NCBI RefSeq assembly: GCF_000423025.1 | Contig: NZ_AUHE01000003.1 | Location: forward strand, 283,797 to 347,796 | Direction: 5' to 3' | Length of the DNA stretch: 64,000 bases | Origin: Gordonia shandongensis DSM 45094 | GTDB lineage: Bacteria; Actinomycetota; Actinomycetes; Mycobacteriales; Mycobacteriaceae | In this document: positions 1 to 7,968 of the stretch, in pieces | Layout: every line of letters starts with the position of its first letter | Position numbering within the stretch: the stretch's first letter is position 1 | The notes under the pieces: model-generated | What the model was told of the DNA's origin: nothing | Database searches by the model: none | What the model saw: the letters and a program-made list of their open reading frames with translations, nothing else | Made by a program: the position numbers and the translations under genes

Positions 1-556
1 ACGCCGGCCGGAACCGCCCCGAAGCCGTCCCGCACCAGGTGGTCCCCTCGGGGAACACGGCCACGGGCCGGCCGGTGTCGAGCAGCGCCGCCACCCGGTC
101 GACGATCGGCCGGAGGCGCCGCAGATCGCCCCGATGGTGCGGCAGCACGCCGAACAGTCGGGAGACGACCCCGAACCCGGCCATCTGAACGACCTCGCGT
201 TTGGCGACGAAACGCGCCGGATGGACGCACGCCAGAGCGACGATGTCGAGGAACGACACGTGGTTGGCGACCATCAGCGCTCCCCGGATCCGCCGCGCCG
301 AGGCGGGACGCCGATCGTCGACCTCCAACGACACCCCCATCAGGCGCAACGCCGCCCGCGCGCCGCCCCGCCAGTAGCCGTGGCGCGCCGGACGCGGCAG
401 CGCCACGGTCGCGAGTCCGACGACGACGATGAGCGTGCCCAGCGTCAGCAGCACCGTGAGTCGAGCCGCCGCCCGCAGCCGCGAGACCGGCTCGGCGGCG
501 GTGTGCACGCAATGCGTCCCGCACGGGCTCGTCGGCATCCATGCGCCGGCGTGCAT
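1..556 (-). CDS. 1-acylglycerol-3-phosphate-type acyltransferase (PlsC family), 3' end cut by window edge
   Basis: The minus frame is open from 556 to the window edge. It shows an N-terminal hydrophobic segment (around residues 28-45, RLTVLLTLGTLIVVVGLA), the acyltransferase motif NHVSFLD (NHx4D) about 98 residues in, and the phosphate-binding motif VFPEGTT near the window edge. This family transfers an acyl chain to lysophospholipids or lyso-ornithine lipid at the membrane. Two in-frame ATG codons (556 and 538) could be the start. I chose 556 because it lies 7 bp after the stop of the upstream GNAT gene. That neighbour is OlsB-like, so the pair resembles an olsB-olsA ornithine-lipid arrangement and the Rv3026c-Rv3027c pair of M. 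tuberculosis. Family assignment is firm; substrate is inference. Confidence 0.85.
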   Translation of the reverse strand, partial: MHAGAWMPTSPCGTHCVHTAAEPVSRLRAAARLTVLLTLGTLIVVVGLATVALPRPARHGYWRGGARAALRLMGVSLEVDDRRPASARRIRGALMVANHVSFLDIVALACVHPARFVAKREVVQMAGFGVVSRLFGVLPHHRGDLRRLRPIVDRVAALLDTGRPVAVFPEGTTWCGTASGRFRPA

Positions 557-563
557 CGTCGCC

Positions 564-1382
564 CTACCCCCGATCCGAGCCGAGCCGGGTCATGGCGCCG
601 CGGAGGCGTTCGGTGTACCGCCGGTCGCCCTGGTGGCGGTCGAGGACCGTGAGGAAGTCGCCGACGTCGAAGATCTCGTCGAAGGCCGGCTCACCGCAGA
701 CCCGCGCACCGAGCCGCACATACCCCCGCAACAGCGCGGGCAGGCGGATGGCGGTCGGCGGATCCAACTCGTCGAGCGACCGCCCGTCGACGCGGACGTG
801 CCGGTGGGGATACACCTGCCACGCTCCCCGATGCCGGTCGCGGGCCAGGTCGCGGATCCCGCGCAGGGCGCGCCCGCGACCGAGCTCCGAGTCGAGCGGC
901 ACCGACACGCACCCCATCAGGTAGCGGTACCCGCCCTCCTCCAGGTAGTTCAGGACGGCCGCCCACAGCATCGCCGTCACCGACCCGCTGCGATGCTCCG
1001 GTGCCACCACGGCGCGGCCCATCTCCACCGTCTCGCCGCGGATCTCCAGGAGCTCGTCGAGGTCGAACTCGCCCGCGGAGTACCAGCCGCCCGCCGCGAT
1101 CGCGCGCGGCGGCGGCAGAACGCGGGCGCAGCCCACCAGGGCTCCGGTGGGAAGGTGTCGGACCAGCATGTGCTCGCAGTGATCGTCGAAGGCGTCGGCG
1201 TCGCGGCCCGTCGCAGCGTCGCCGATGGCGTCCGAGTACCCGGGCTCTGCGGTGAAGACGTCGTAGCGGAGCTTCTGCGCCGCATCGATGTCGGCGGGAT
1301 CCTCCGAGACGAGGACCTGGTAGTCGCCGCCGGCCAGGACCGGACGGGCGCGGCGGGTGGGTGAGACCTGAATCGCTGTCAT
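564..1382 (-). CDS. GNAT-fold acyl-ACP N-acyltransferase (OlsB/hemolysin-like)
   Basis: The 272-residue protein has the layout of the OlsB-like acyltransferase group: LRYDVFTAEPG near the N-terminus, VGCARVLPP, then EMGRAVVAPEHRSGSV as the acyl-donor binding core. Members transfer 3-hydroxyacyl groups from ACP to the alpha-amine of ornithine, although many actinobacterial members are untested. The ATG at 1382 (MTAIQVSP) was preferred over an upstream start at 1457 because the extra 25 residues are basic and unlike the family. It sits immediately upstream of a PlsC-type gene, a combination that would complete ornithine lipid (OlsB then OlsA). The position equals Rv3027c in M. tuberculosis. A role in ornithine lipid is inference. 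Confidence 0.8.
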   Translation of the reverse strand: MTAIQVSPTRRARPVLAGGDYQVLVSEDPADIDAAQKLRYDVFTAEPGYSDAIGDAATGRDADAFDDHCEHMLVRHLPTGALVGCARVLPPPRAIAAGGWYSAGEFDLDELLEIRGETVEMGRAVVAPEHRSGSVTAMLWAAVLNYLEEGGYRYLMGCVSVPLDSELGRGRALRGIRDLARDRHRGAWQVYPHRHVRVDGRSLDELDPPTAIRLPALLRGYVRLGARVCGEPAFDEIFDVGDFLTVLDRHQGDRRYTERLRGAMTRLGSDRG

Positions 1383-1458
1383 GCCCCGAAGTACAGGCGA
1401 GGAATCTATCGCCGCGGGCACCGCGACGTGACGACGCCGGACACGCTCGGTGAACACC

Positions 1459-1505
1459 TGATAAAAGACCCCGGCCCCGTCGCCGGTGGGCGACGGGGCC
1501 GGGGT
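1459..1505 (-). terminator. Rho-independent-type terminator after etfA
   Basis: A perfect 17-bp inverted repeat (1468-1484 and 1489-1505, loop GGTG) lies 22 bp past the etfA stop. On the minus strand it is followed by a T-rich tract (GTCTTTTAT). It should end the etfBA transcript and separate it from the acyltransferase pair. Confidence 0.8.
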
Positions 1506-1526
1506 GGATCGTCAGAGATCAGCGCA

Positions 1527-2480
1527 TCACTTGCGCTTCTTGATCTCCTCGGTCAGCTGCGGGGCGACGTTGAACAGGTCGCCCACCACGCCGTAGTCGC
1601 TGATCTCGAAGATCGGGGCCTCTTCGTCCTTGTTGACGGCCACGATGGTCTTCGAGGTCTGCATGCCGGCGCGGTGCTGGATGGCGCCCGAGATGCCGAG
1701 CGCGATGTACAGCTGCGGCGACACGGTCTTGCCGGTCTGACCGACCTGGAACTGTCCCGGGTAGTACCCCGAGTCGACGGCCGCACGCGAAGCGCCCACG
1801 GCGCCGCCGAGTGCGTCGGCGAGCTCCTCGACCACCGAGAAGCTCTCGGCCGAACCGACACCGCGGCCACCGGAGACGACGACCGTCGCCTCGGTGAGCT
1901 CGGGGCGGTCGCCGCCGACGTTCGGCTCGAAACCGGTGACCGAGACGCCGCCCTCCTGAGCGGGGACCTCGACCTCGACGACCTCGCCGGCACCGGCCGA
2001 CGGGGCGGCCTCGACGCCGCCCGGACGGACCGAGATCACCGGGGTGTCTCCGCCGGCCTGGGCGTCGACGGTGAAGGCGCCGCCGAAGATCGAGTGGACG
2101 CCTGCGCCGCCCTCCTTGACGTCGATGACGTCGGTCAGCAGTCCGGAGCCGAGGCGCACGGCCAATCGACCGGCGATCTCCTTGCCGTCGGCGGTGGCCG
2201 CGACGAGGACGCCCGCGGCGCCCGCCGACTCGGCGACCGACGCGAGCACGTCGACCTTCGGGGTGATCAGGTACGACGCGACGTCATCGGATTCGGCGAC
2301 GTAGATCTTCTCGGCGCCGGCCGCGGCCAGATCGCCGGTGACCGCCGATCCCTTGCCGGATGCGGCGACGACGACGGCAGACGGGCTGCCGAGGGTGCGT
2401 GCGGCGGTGATCAGCTCGCTGGTGACCTTCTTGAGTCCACCCTCGGCGTCCTGCTCGACGAGCACGAGTACTTCAGCCAT
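1527..2480 (-). CDS. etfA: Electron transfer flavoprotein alpha subunit
   Basis: The 317-residue protein is the FAD-carrying subunit of the EtfAB heterodimer. EtfAB takes electrons from acyl-CoA dehydrogenases of beta-oxidation and passes them to an ETF:quinone oxidoreductase. The C-terminal FAD domain shows [12 protein letters not shown], the [22 protein letters not shown] run, [13 protein letters not shown] sequence (here [14 protein letters not shown]) and [19 protein letters not shown], all typical of EtfA/FixB. The ATG has a good ribosome site (GGAG, 2485-2488). It follows etfB by 49 bp and is closed by a strong terminator, so the two form one operon. It is the counterpart of fixB (Rv3028c). 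Confidence 0.95.
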   Translation of the reverse strand: MAEVLVLVEQDAEGGLKKVTSELITAARTLGSPSAVVVAASGKGSAVTGDLAAAGAEKIYVAESDDVASYLITPKVDVLASVAESAGAAGVLVAATADGKEIAGRLAVRLGSGLLTDVIDVKEGGAGVHSIFGGAFTVDAQAGGDTPVISVRPGGVEAAPSAGAGEVVEVEVPAQEGGVSVTGFEPNVGGDRPELTEATVVVSGGRGVGSAESFSVVEELADALGGAVGASRAAVDSGYYPGQFQVGQTGKTVSPQLYIALGISGAIQHRAGMQTSKTIVAVNKDEEAPIFEISDYGVVGDLFNVAPQLTEEIKKRK

Positions 2481-2529
2481 GTTTTTCTCCTGAGTTCTTT
2501 GGTTTCGCCAGTTGAAGGGGACGCGAGAA

Positions 2530-3318
2530 TCAGATGATCTTCGCCGCGGCCAGGTACTCGGCCACCTTCGTGCCGCCGTCGCCCTCGTCGGTGACGCGCT
2601 CGCCCGCGGTCTTCTCGGCCTTCGGGGTCACGCCGGTCACGGTGCTGCCGGCATTCGCCAGTCCGACGGTGTCGGCCTCGACACCCAGGTCGGCGAGCGA
2701 AACGACGTTCACTTCCTTCTTCTTGGCGGCCATGATGCCCTTGAAGGACGGGAAGCGCGGCTCGTTGATCTTCTCGTTGACCGAGACGATCGCGGGCAGC
2801 GACGCCTCGACGGCGAAGATGCCGTCGTCGGTCTCGCGCTCGCCGCGCAGGGTCTGGCCGTCGACCTCCAGCTTGCGCAGGTGCGTCAGGTGCGGGAGCT
2901 CGAGGTACTCGGCGATCATGGCCGGGACGGCGCCGGTGCGGCCGTCGGTGGCCTCGTTGCCGGCGATGACCATCTCGACGCCCTCGACGGTGCCGAGCGC
3001 CGATGCCAGGACGTACGCGGTCTGGACGGCGTCGCTGCCGTGCATCAGATCGTCCTGGATGTGGATGGCCTTGTCGGCGCCCATCGACAGCGCCTTGCGG
3101 ATGGCGTCGGTCGCGCGGGCCGGGCCGGCGCACAGGACGGTGACCTCACCCTCCCCGGCGGCTTCCTTGATCTGCAGCGCTTCCTCGACGGCGCGCTCAT
3201 TGATCTCGTCGAGCACTGCGTCGGCGGCTTCCCGGTCGAGCGTGAAGTCGCCATCGGCGAGCTTGCGCTCGGACCACGTGTCGGGAACCTGCTTGATCAG
3301 AACGACAATATTCGTCAT
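2530..3318 (-). CDS. etfB: Electron transfer flavoprotein beta subunit
   Basis: The 262-residue protein begins MTNIVVLIKQVPDTW, the standard EtfB/FixA N-terminus. It contains the AMP-binding-side motif VIAGNEATDGRTGAVPAMIAE-like run (residues about 120-145) and the Leu-rich recognition-loop area that docks acyl-CoA dehydrogenases. It is first in the etfBA operon and corresponds to fixA (Rv3029c). A perfect 16-bp palindrome lies 35 bp upstream of the ATG, which suggests control by a TetR-like regulator (inference). Confidence 0.95.
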   Translation of the reverse strand: MTNIVVLIKQVPDTWSERKLADGDFTLDREAADAVLDEINERAVEEALQIKEAAGEGEVTVLCAGPARATDAIRKALSMGADKAIHIQDDLMHGSDAVQTAYVLASALGTVEGVEMVIAGNEATDGRTGAVPAMIAEYLELPHLTHLRKLEVDGQTLRGERETDDGIFAVEASLPAIVSVNEKINEPRFPSFKGIMAAKKKEVNVVSLADLGVEADTVGLANAGSTVTGVTPKAEKTAGERVTDEGDGGTKVAEYLAAAKII

Positions 3319-3353
3319 GGGTCTACGTCGACCTCCTGCATCGGGTTCGGCAA

Positions 3354-3369
3354 CTTACCGGCCGGTAAG
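3354..3369. promoter_or_regulatory. 16-bp perfect palindrome, candidate operator upstream of etfB
   Basis: CTTACCGGCCGGTAAG is a perfect palindrome between the divergent etfB and methyltransferase genes, 35 bp from the etfB start. Its size and symmetry suit a TetR-family operator. The regulator is unknown to me. Confidence 0.5.
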
Positions 3370-3497
3370 GCCATGGGTCATTGTTCACTTTAGCGGGTGG
3401 GGCCGGCCCCGCGAACATGGCGCCTGTCACGTGGCCGACGCCGCAGCGCCCACCGCGGGGTACGGGTGCGCCGACCACGGGTACTAAGGTCGGCACA

Positions 3498-4265
3498 ATG
3501 ACAGAGCCCTCCGCCGACCAACTCGCCCTCACCGGCGAGCGGACCGTCCCCGGAATCCCCGCCGAGAACTACTGGTTCCGTCGCCACGAAATCGCCTACG
3601 CACACGTCCTCCCGCGTCTCGCGGATCTCGAGGTGCTGGAGGCCGGATCGGGCGAAGGCTACGGCGCCTCGATGATCGCCGCCCGCGCCCGATCGGTGAC
3701 GTGCGTCGACTACGACGAGAAGGCCGTCGAGCACACCCGCAAACGCTACCCCGAGCTGACCGTCCACCGCGGCAACCTCATCGACCTGCCCCTCGCGGAC
3801 GGCTCGGTGGACGCGGTGGTCAACTTCCAGGTCATCGAACACCTCTGGGACCAGTCCGCATTCGTCGCCGAATGCCGTCGCGTCCTGCGGCCCGGCGGAC
3901 TGCTGCTGATGAGCACCCCCAACCGCATCACCTTCTCCCCCGGCCGCGACACCCCGCTCAACCCCTTCCACACCCGCGAGCTCAGCGCCGCCGAACTCAC
4001 CGACCTGCTCACCGACGGCGGCGGATTCGAGGTGCGGGAGATGCTCGGCGTGTTCCACGGCGCGACCCTGACCGCGCTCGACGAGAAGTGGGGCGGATCG
4101 ATCATCGACGCGCAGATCGATCGCGCCGTGGCCGGCGCCCCCTGGCCCGACGCCCTGACCGCCGACGTCGCGGCCGTCGCCGCCGACGACTTCGACATCG
4201 TCTCGGCCGCCGAGTCGGACATCGACGCGAGCCTCGACCTGCTCGCCGTCGCCGTTCGCCGATGA
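3498..4265 (+). CDS. Class I SAM-dependent methyltransferase (Rv3030-like)
   Basis: The 255-residue protein has SAM motif I VLEAGSGEGYGAS, the acidic motif CVDYDEKAV, motif post-I NLIDLPLADGSVDAVVNFQVIEH split over two strands, and LRPGGLLLMSTPN. This is the Methyltransf_11 fold. The ATG at 3498 (MTEPSADQ) was chosen; upstream codons give an unlikely Pro/Gly-rich tail. Its stop overlaps the ATG of the GH57 gene (ATGA), and the GT4 gene overlaps next, so the three are translated as a unit. In M. tuberculosis the same trio (Rv3030-Rv3032) lies in a region linked to 6-O-methylglucose lipopolysaccharide. The substrate, a methylated glucan intermediate, is inferred from that context. Confidence 0.85.
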   Translation: MTEPSADQLALTGERTVPGIPAENYWFRRHEIAYAHVLPRLADLEVLEAGSGEGYGASMIAARARSVTCVDYDEKAVEHTRKRYPELTVHRGNLIDLPLADGSVDAVVNFQVIEHLWDQSAFVAECRRVLRPGGLLLMSTPNRITFSPGRDTPLNPFHTRELSAAELTDLLTDGGGFEVREMLGVFHGATLTALDEKWGGSIIDAQIDRAVAGAPWPDALTADVAAVAADDFDIVSAAESDIDASLDLLAVAVRR

Positions 4266-5806
4266 CTGCCGGCACCCGCTCCGGCGAGCCCGTGCCGGGG
4301 CAGTTCACCCTGGTCCTGCATTCGCATCTGCCGTGGCTCGCCAACCACGGTCGATGGCCCGTCGGCGAGGAGTGGCTCTACCAGTCGTGGGCGAACTGCT
4401 ACCAACCGGTGTTCGCCGCCCTGCGTCGGCTCGCCGCCGACGGATACACCGACGTGCTCTCGCTCGGCATCACCCCGGTGCTCGCCGCCCAGCTCGACGA
4501 CCCGCACTGCGTCACCTCGATGCACGAGTGGCTCGCCGACTGGCAGCTGCGGGCCATGGAGGCGGCGACCGACACCGACGCCGATCGTCGCCGGATGGGG
4601 CACCGCGAGTACCGTGCGGCCGCCGCGGCGATCGACGACTTCGAGACGCAGTGGCGCCACGGCGGGAGCCCGCAGATCCGACCGCTGGTGAACGCCGGCG
4701 TGATCGAACTGCTCGGCGGCCCCCTGGCACACCCGTTCGGCCCGCTGCTCGATCCGCGCCTGCGCCGCTTCTCCCTGCGCGAGGGACTGGCCGACGCCGC
4801 GCTGCGCTGGGGTGCGCGACCCACCGGGATCTGGGCGCCCGAGTGCGCCTACACCGCGGGCATGGAGACCGAGTACGCCGCCGCCGGCGTCTCCCACTTC
4901 ATGGTCGACGGCCCCACCCTCCACGGCGACACCGCACTCGGCCGCCCCGTCGGCGACTCCGGGGTCGTCGCCTTCGGCCGCGACCTCACGGTCAGCTACC
5001 GCGTGTGGTCGCCGAAGTCGGGGTACCCGGGACACGCCGCGTACCGCGACTTCCACACCTACGATCACCGCACCGGGTTCAAACCCGTGCGGGTGACCGG
5101 CAAGAACGTCCCCGGCGAACGGAAGAAGCCGTATGACGCCGACCTCGCCGACCCGGTGATCGACAAGCACGTCGACGACTTCGTCACCGCCGTCCGCGAT
5201 CGGCTCGTCGCGGAGTCCGAGCGCATCGGCGGGCCCGCGCACGTCGTCGCCGCCTTCGACACCGAACTGTACGGCCACTGGTGGCACGAGGGACCGATCT
5301 GGCTCGAACGCGTGCTCCGCCGCCTCCCCGAGGCCGGGGTCACCGTCGGCTCGCTCGACACCGCGCGCCGCGCCGGATACGTCGGCGACCCGGTGGAGCT
5401 CCACGATTCGTCGTGGGGATCCGGGAAGGACTGGCGCGTCTGGGAGGGACCGCAGGTCGACCACCTCGTCCAGCTCAACGCCGAGGTCACCGCGACCGCG
5501 CTCGACTCGGTGGACAAACGGCGCGAGGAACCGCACGTCCGCGACGCGGTGGCCGACCAGATCCTCCGCGAGACCCTGCTGACCGTGCAGTCCGACTGGC
5601 CGTTCATGGTCTCCAAGGACACCGCGGCGGGATACGCGCAGGACCGCGCGTACAAACACGCGCACGCCACCCGGGAGATCTCCGCGGCGTCCGATGCCGG
5701 ACGGGAGCACCGGGCCGGCGAGCTCGCACGCGGCTGGCGTCGGGCCGACAATCTGTTCGGCGCCCTCGACGCGCGGCGCCTGGGCCGATGGGAGGACGAT
5801 CTGTGA
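4262..5806 (+). CDS. GH57 family 1,4-alpha-glucan branching enzyme
   Basis: The 514-residue protein carries the GH57 signatures in order: FTLVLHSHLPWL near the N-terminus, APECAY with the probable nucleophile Glu194, and AFDTELYGHWW with the probable acid/base Asp333. The C-terminal DUF1957-type region follows. Enzymes of this group make alpha-1,6 branches in alpha-1,4-glucans in the cytosol. The start ATG overlaps the methyltransferase stop by 4 bp, and the stop overlaps the GT4 start by 1 bp. It is the counterpart of Rv3031 and probably shapes the glucan core used for methylglucose lipopolysaccharide or glycogen. Confidence 0.9.
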   Translation: MTAGTRSGEPVPGQFTLVLHSHLPWLANHGRWPVGEEWLYQSWANCYQPVFAALRRLAADGYTDVLSLGITPVLAAQLDDPHCVTSMHEWLADWQLRAMEAATDTDADRRRMGHREYRAAAAAIDDFETQWRHGGSPQIRPLVNAGVIELLGGPLAHPFGPLLDPRLRRFSLREGLADAALRWGARPTGIWAPECAYTAGMETEYAAAGVSHFMVDGPTLHGDTALGRPVGDSGVVAFGRDLTVSYRVWSPKSGYPGHAAYRDFHTYDHRTGFKPVRVTGKNVPGERKKPYDADLADPVIDKHVDDFVTAVRDRLVAESERIGGPAHVVAAFDTELYGHWWHEGPIWLERVLRRLPEAGVTVGSLDTARRAGYVGDPVELHDSSWGSGKDWRVWEGPQVDHLVQLNAEVTATALDSVDKRREEPHVRDAVADQILRETLLTVQSDWPFMVSKDTAAGYAQDRAYKHAHATREISAASDAGREHRAGELARGWRRADNLFGALDARRLGRWEDDL

Positions 5807-7056
5807 TGCGCGTCCTCATCGTCTCCTGGGAGTACCCGCCGGTCGTCGTCGGCGGTCTCGGCCGTCACGTCCACCATCTCGCCGAAGCGGTCGCCGGGCA
5901 CGGCCACGAGGTCATCGTGCTGACCCGACAGCCGTCGGGCACCGACGCCGCGACGCACCCGACCACCGACACGGTGGTCAACGGCGTCCGGGTGATCGCG
6001 GTGGCCGAGGACCCCCCGGTCTTCGACTTCGGTGCCGACATGATGGCGTGGACGCTCGCGATGGGGCACGGCTTCGTGCGCGCCGGACTGGCGATCCTCC
6101 GCGGCGAGTCCGCACCGGACGTCATCCACGCGCACGACTGGCTCGTCGCGCATCCCGCGATCGCGCTCGCGGAGTACTTCGACGTCCCCCTGGTCGCGAC
6201 GCTGCACGCCACCGAGGCGGGCCGCCACAGCGGATGGGTGGCCGGCGACGTCAACCGCCAGGTGCACTCGGTGGAGTGGTGGCTGGCGAACGCCGCCGAC
6301 TCGATCATCACCTGCTCGTCGTCGATGCGCGACGAGGTCGACACCCTCTTCGGGCCCGAGCTGGCACCGGTCACGGTGATCCAGAACGGCATCGACGTCG
6401 GCACCTGGAGCTACGCGGACCGCACGCGCCGCATCGGGCCGCCGGAACTGCTGTTCGCCGGCCGCCTCGAATACGAGAAGGGTGTCCAGGATCTGCTCGA
6501 AGCGCTCCCGCGGATCCGCCGTGCCCACCCCGGGACGCGGCTGACCGTCGCGGGAGACGGTACCCAGTCGGACTGGCTGCAGCAGCTGTCACGCGAGTTC
6601 CGCGTCGCGACTGCCGTCGACTTCGCCGGCCGCCAGGACCACGCGGGGATGCTCGCGCTGATGCACCGCTGCGACGCGATCGTCCTGCCGAGCCGCTACG
6701 AGCCGTTCGGGATCGTCGCCCTCGAAGCCGCCGCAACCGGCATCCCGATCGTCGCGTCCAACGCGGGCGGTCTCGGCGAGGCCGTCGAGGACGGCCGCAC
6801 CGGGCTCAGCTTCGATCCCACCGACGTCGCCGGGCTCACCGACGCGGTGTGCGCGGCGCTCGACGACCCGGTCGGCGCACAGCGTCGTGCCCGGCTCGGT
6901 CGCGACCGACTCACCGAGGAGTTCACCTGGCCGGTCATCGGCGCCCGGACCGCGACCGTGTACGCCGCCGCCGGCCTGCGGCCCGCCCGCCGCCTGGGTC
7001 GGCCCGAGATCCCGATGCGACCGATGCCCGACCGTGATCCCACCGTCGAGGCGTAG
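5806..7056 (+). CDS. GT4 family alpha-(1,4)-glucosyltransferase (Rv3032-like)
   Basis: The 416-residue protein starts MRVLIVSWEYPPVVVGGLGRH, the GlgA-like GT-B N-terminal loop that binds the acceptor. The C-terminal half has LLFAGRLEYEKGVQDLLEA and the retaining-GT Ex7E motif in RYEPFGIVALEA. The M. tuberculosis protein at this position, Rv3032, elongates methylglucose lipopolysaccharide and also contributes to glycogen. The sugar donor cannot be read from sequence. The ATG overlaps the preceding TGA (TGATG). The stop codon lies inside a 30-bp tandem duplication (7031-7090). Confidence 0.88.
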   Translation: MRVLIVSWEYPPVVVGGLGRHVHHLAEAVAGHGHEVIVLTRQPSGTDAATHPTTDTVVNGVRVIAVAEDPPVFDFGADMMAWTLAMGHGFVRAGLAILRGESAPDVIHAHDWLVAHPAIALAEYFDVPLVATLHATEAGRHSGWVAGDVNRQVHSVEWWLANAADSIITCSSSMRDEVDTLFGPELAPVTVIQNGIDVGTWSYADRTRRIGPPELLFAGRLEYEKGVQDLLEALPRIRRAHPGTRLTVAGDGTQSDWLQQLSREFRVATAVDFAGRQDHAGMLALMHRCDAIVLPSRYEPFGIVALEAAATGIPIVASNAGGLGEAVEDGRTGLSFDPTDVAGLTDAVCAALDDPVGAQRRARLGRDRLTEEFTWPVIGARTATVYAAAGLRPARRLGRPEIPMRPMPDRDPTVEA

Positions 7057-7090
7057 CCCGACTGCGATCCCACCGTCGAGGCGTAGCCCG
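7031..7090 (+). repeat. 30-bp tandem duplication across the GT4 stop codon
   Basis: Units 7031-7060 and 7061-7090 are identical apart from two bases near the start (ACCGTG against ACTGCG). The first unit encodes the last residues (DPTVEA) and the stop codon of the glycosyltransferase. The second repeats them in the 44-bp gap before the convergent acetyltransferase. Confidence 0.9.
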
Positions 7091-7100
7091 ACGGGCCCCG

Positions 7101-7838
7101 TCAGGCCTGTTTCTTCTTGCGTTCGATGTCGGCGAGGGCCCGCTCGAGCTCCGCGCGCTGTGCCGCACCGGCCTCCCACACGTCCCTGCGGTTCTTGACC
7201 ACGCGGGCGGGCGAACCGACGGCGATCGCATAGTCGTCGACGACCCCGCGGACCACGGCGTGCGCGCCCAACACGCATCCGCGGCCGACCGTCGTGTTGC
7301 GGAGCACCGTCACCTTGGCCGCGATCCACGTGTCCGGGCCGATGCGGACCGGTCCCTTCACGATCCCCTGATCCTTGATCGGCAGGGTGAGGTCATCGGT
7401 CACATGGTCGAAGTCGCAGATGTAACACCAGTCCGCGATGAGCGTCGACCCGCCGATCTCCAGATCCAGATACGAGTTGACGACGTTGTTGCAGCCGAAG
7501 ACCGTCTTGTCGCCGATCCGCATGCTGCCCTCGTGACAGCGGATCGAGTTGCCGTCGCCGATGTGCACCCACCGGCCGATCTCCAGCCGTGACAGCTCCG
7601 GCGTCGCGTGGATCTCGACGTTCTTGCCGAGGAAGACCATGCCCCGCAGGATCACATGCGGATTCGCCAGCCGGAAGCGGGCCAGTCGCAGGTAGCGCAC
7701 CAGATACCAGGGGGTCCAGGCACGGTTGCGCCGCACCCAGCGCAGCGAGTCGAGCGTCAGGAATCGAGCCTGCCGGGGATCGCGGCGACGGCCGGCGCGA
7801 AGTCGGGAGCGGTAGGACGCGTTCCACATCGTCGTCAT
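7101..7838 (-). CDS. Left-handed beta-helix acyl/acetyltransferase (Rv3034c-like)
   Basis: The 245-residue protein has hexapeptide repeats running from about residue 70 (VILRGMVFLGKNVEI, LEIGRWVHIGDGNSI, MRIGDKTVFGCNNVV) to VTVLRNTTVGRGCVLGAHAVVRG. It ends YAIAVGSPARVVKNRRD, the usual ending of LbH acetyltransferases of the maltose/galactoside O-acetyltransferase type. A basic tail KKKQA closes the chain. The ATG at 7838 (MTTMWN) was chosen. It is convergent with the GT4 gene. Because of its neighbours it may O-acylate the methylglucose polysaccharide, as suggested for the M. tuberculosis region. That acceptor is inference. Confidence 0.8.
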   Translation of the reverse strand: MTTMWNASYRSRLRAGRRRDPRQARFLTLDSLRWVRRNRAWTPWYLVRYLRLARFRLANPHVILRGMVFLGKNVEIHATPELSRLEIGRWVHIGDGNSIRCHEGSMRIGDKTVFGCNNVVNSYLDLEIGGSTLIADWCYICDFDHVTDDLTLPIKDQGIVKGPVRIGPDTWIAAKVTVLRNTTVGRGCVLGAHAVVRGVVDDYAIAVGSPARVVKNRRDVWEAGAAQRAELERALADIERKKKQA

Positions 7839-7968
7839 GGTGACAAACACTAAACGACGACCCGACCCGCTCGGGCCCCAGCGGCCGCAAGCACCCGGGA
7901 GCCGACGCGATAGAGTCGTTCGGGCACCCCCGTCCGACATCTCACGTCGCCGACACCACAGGAGCACG

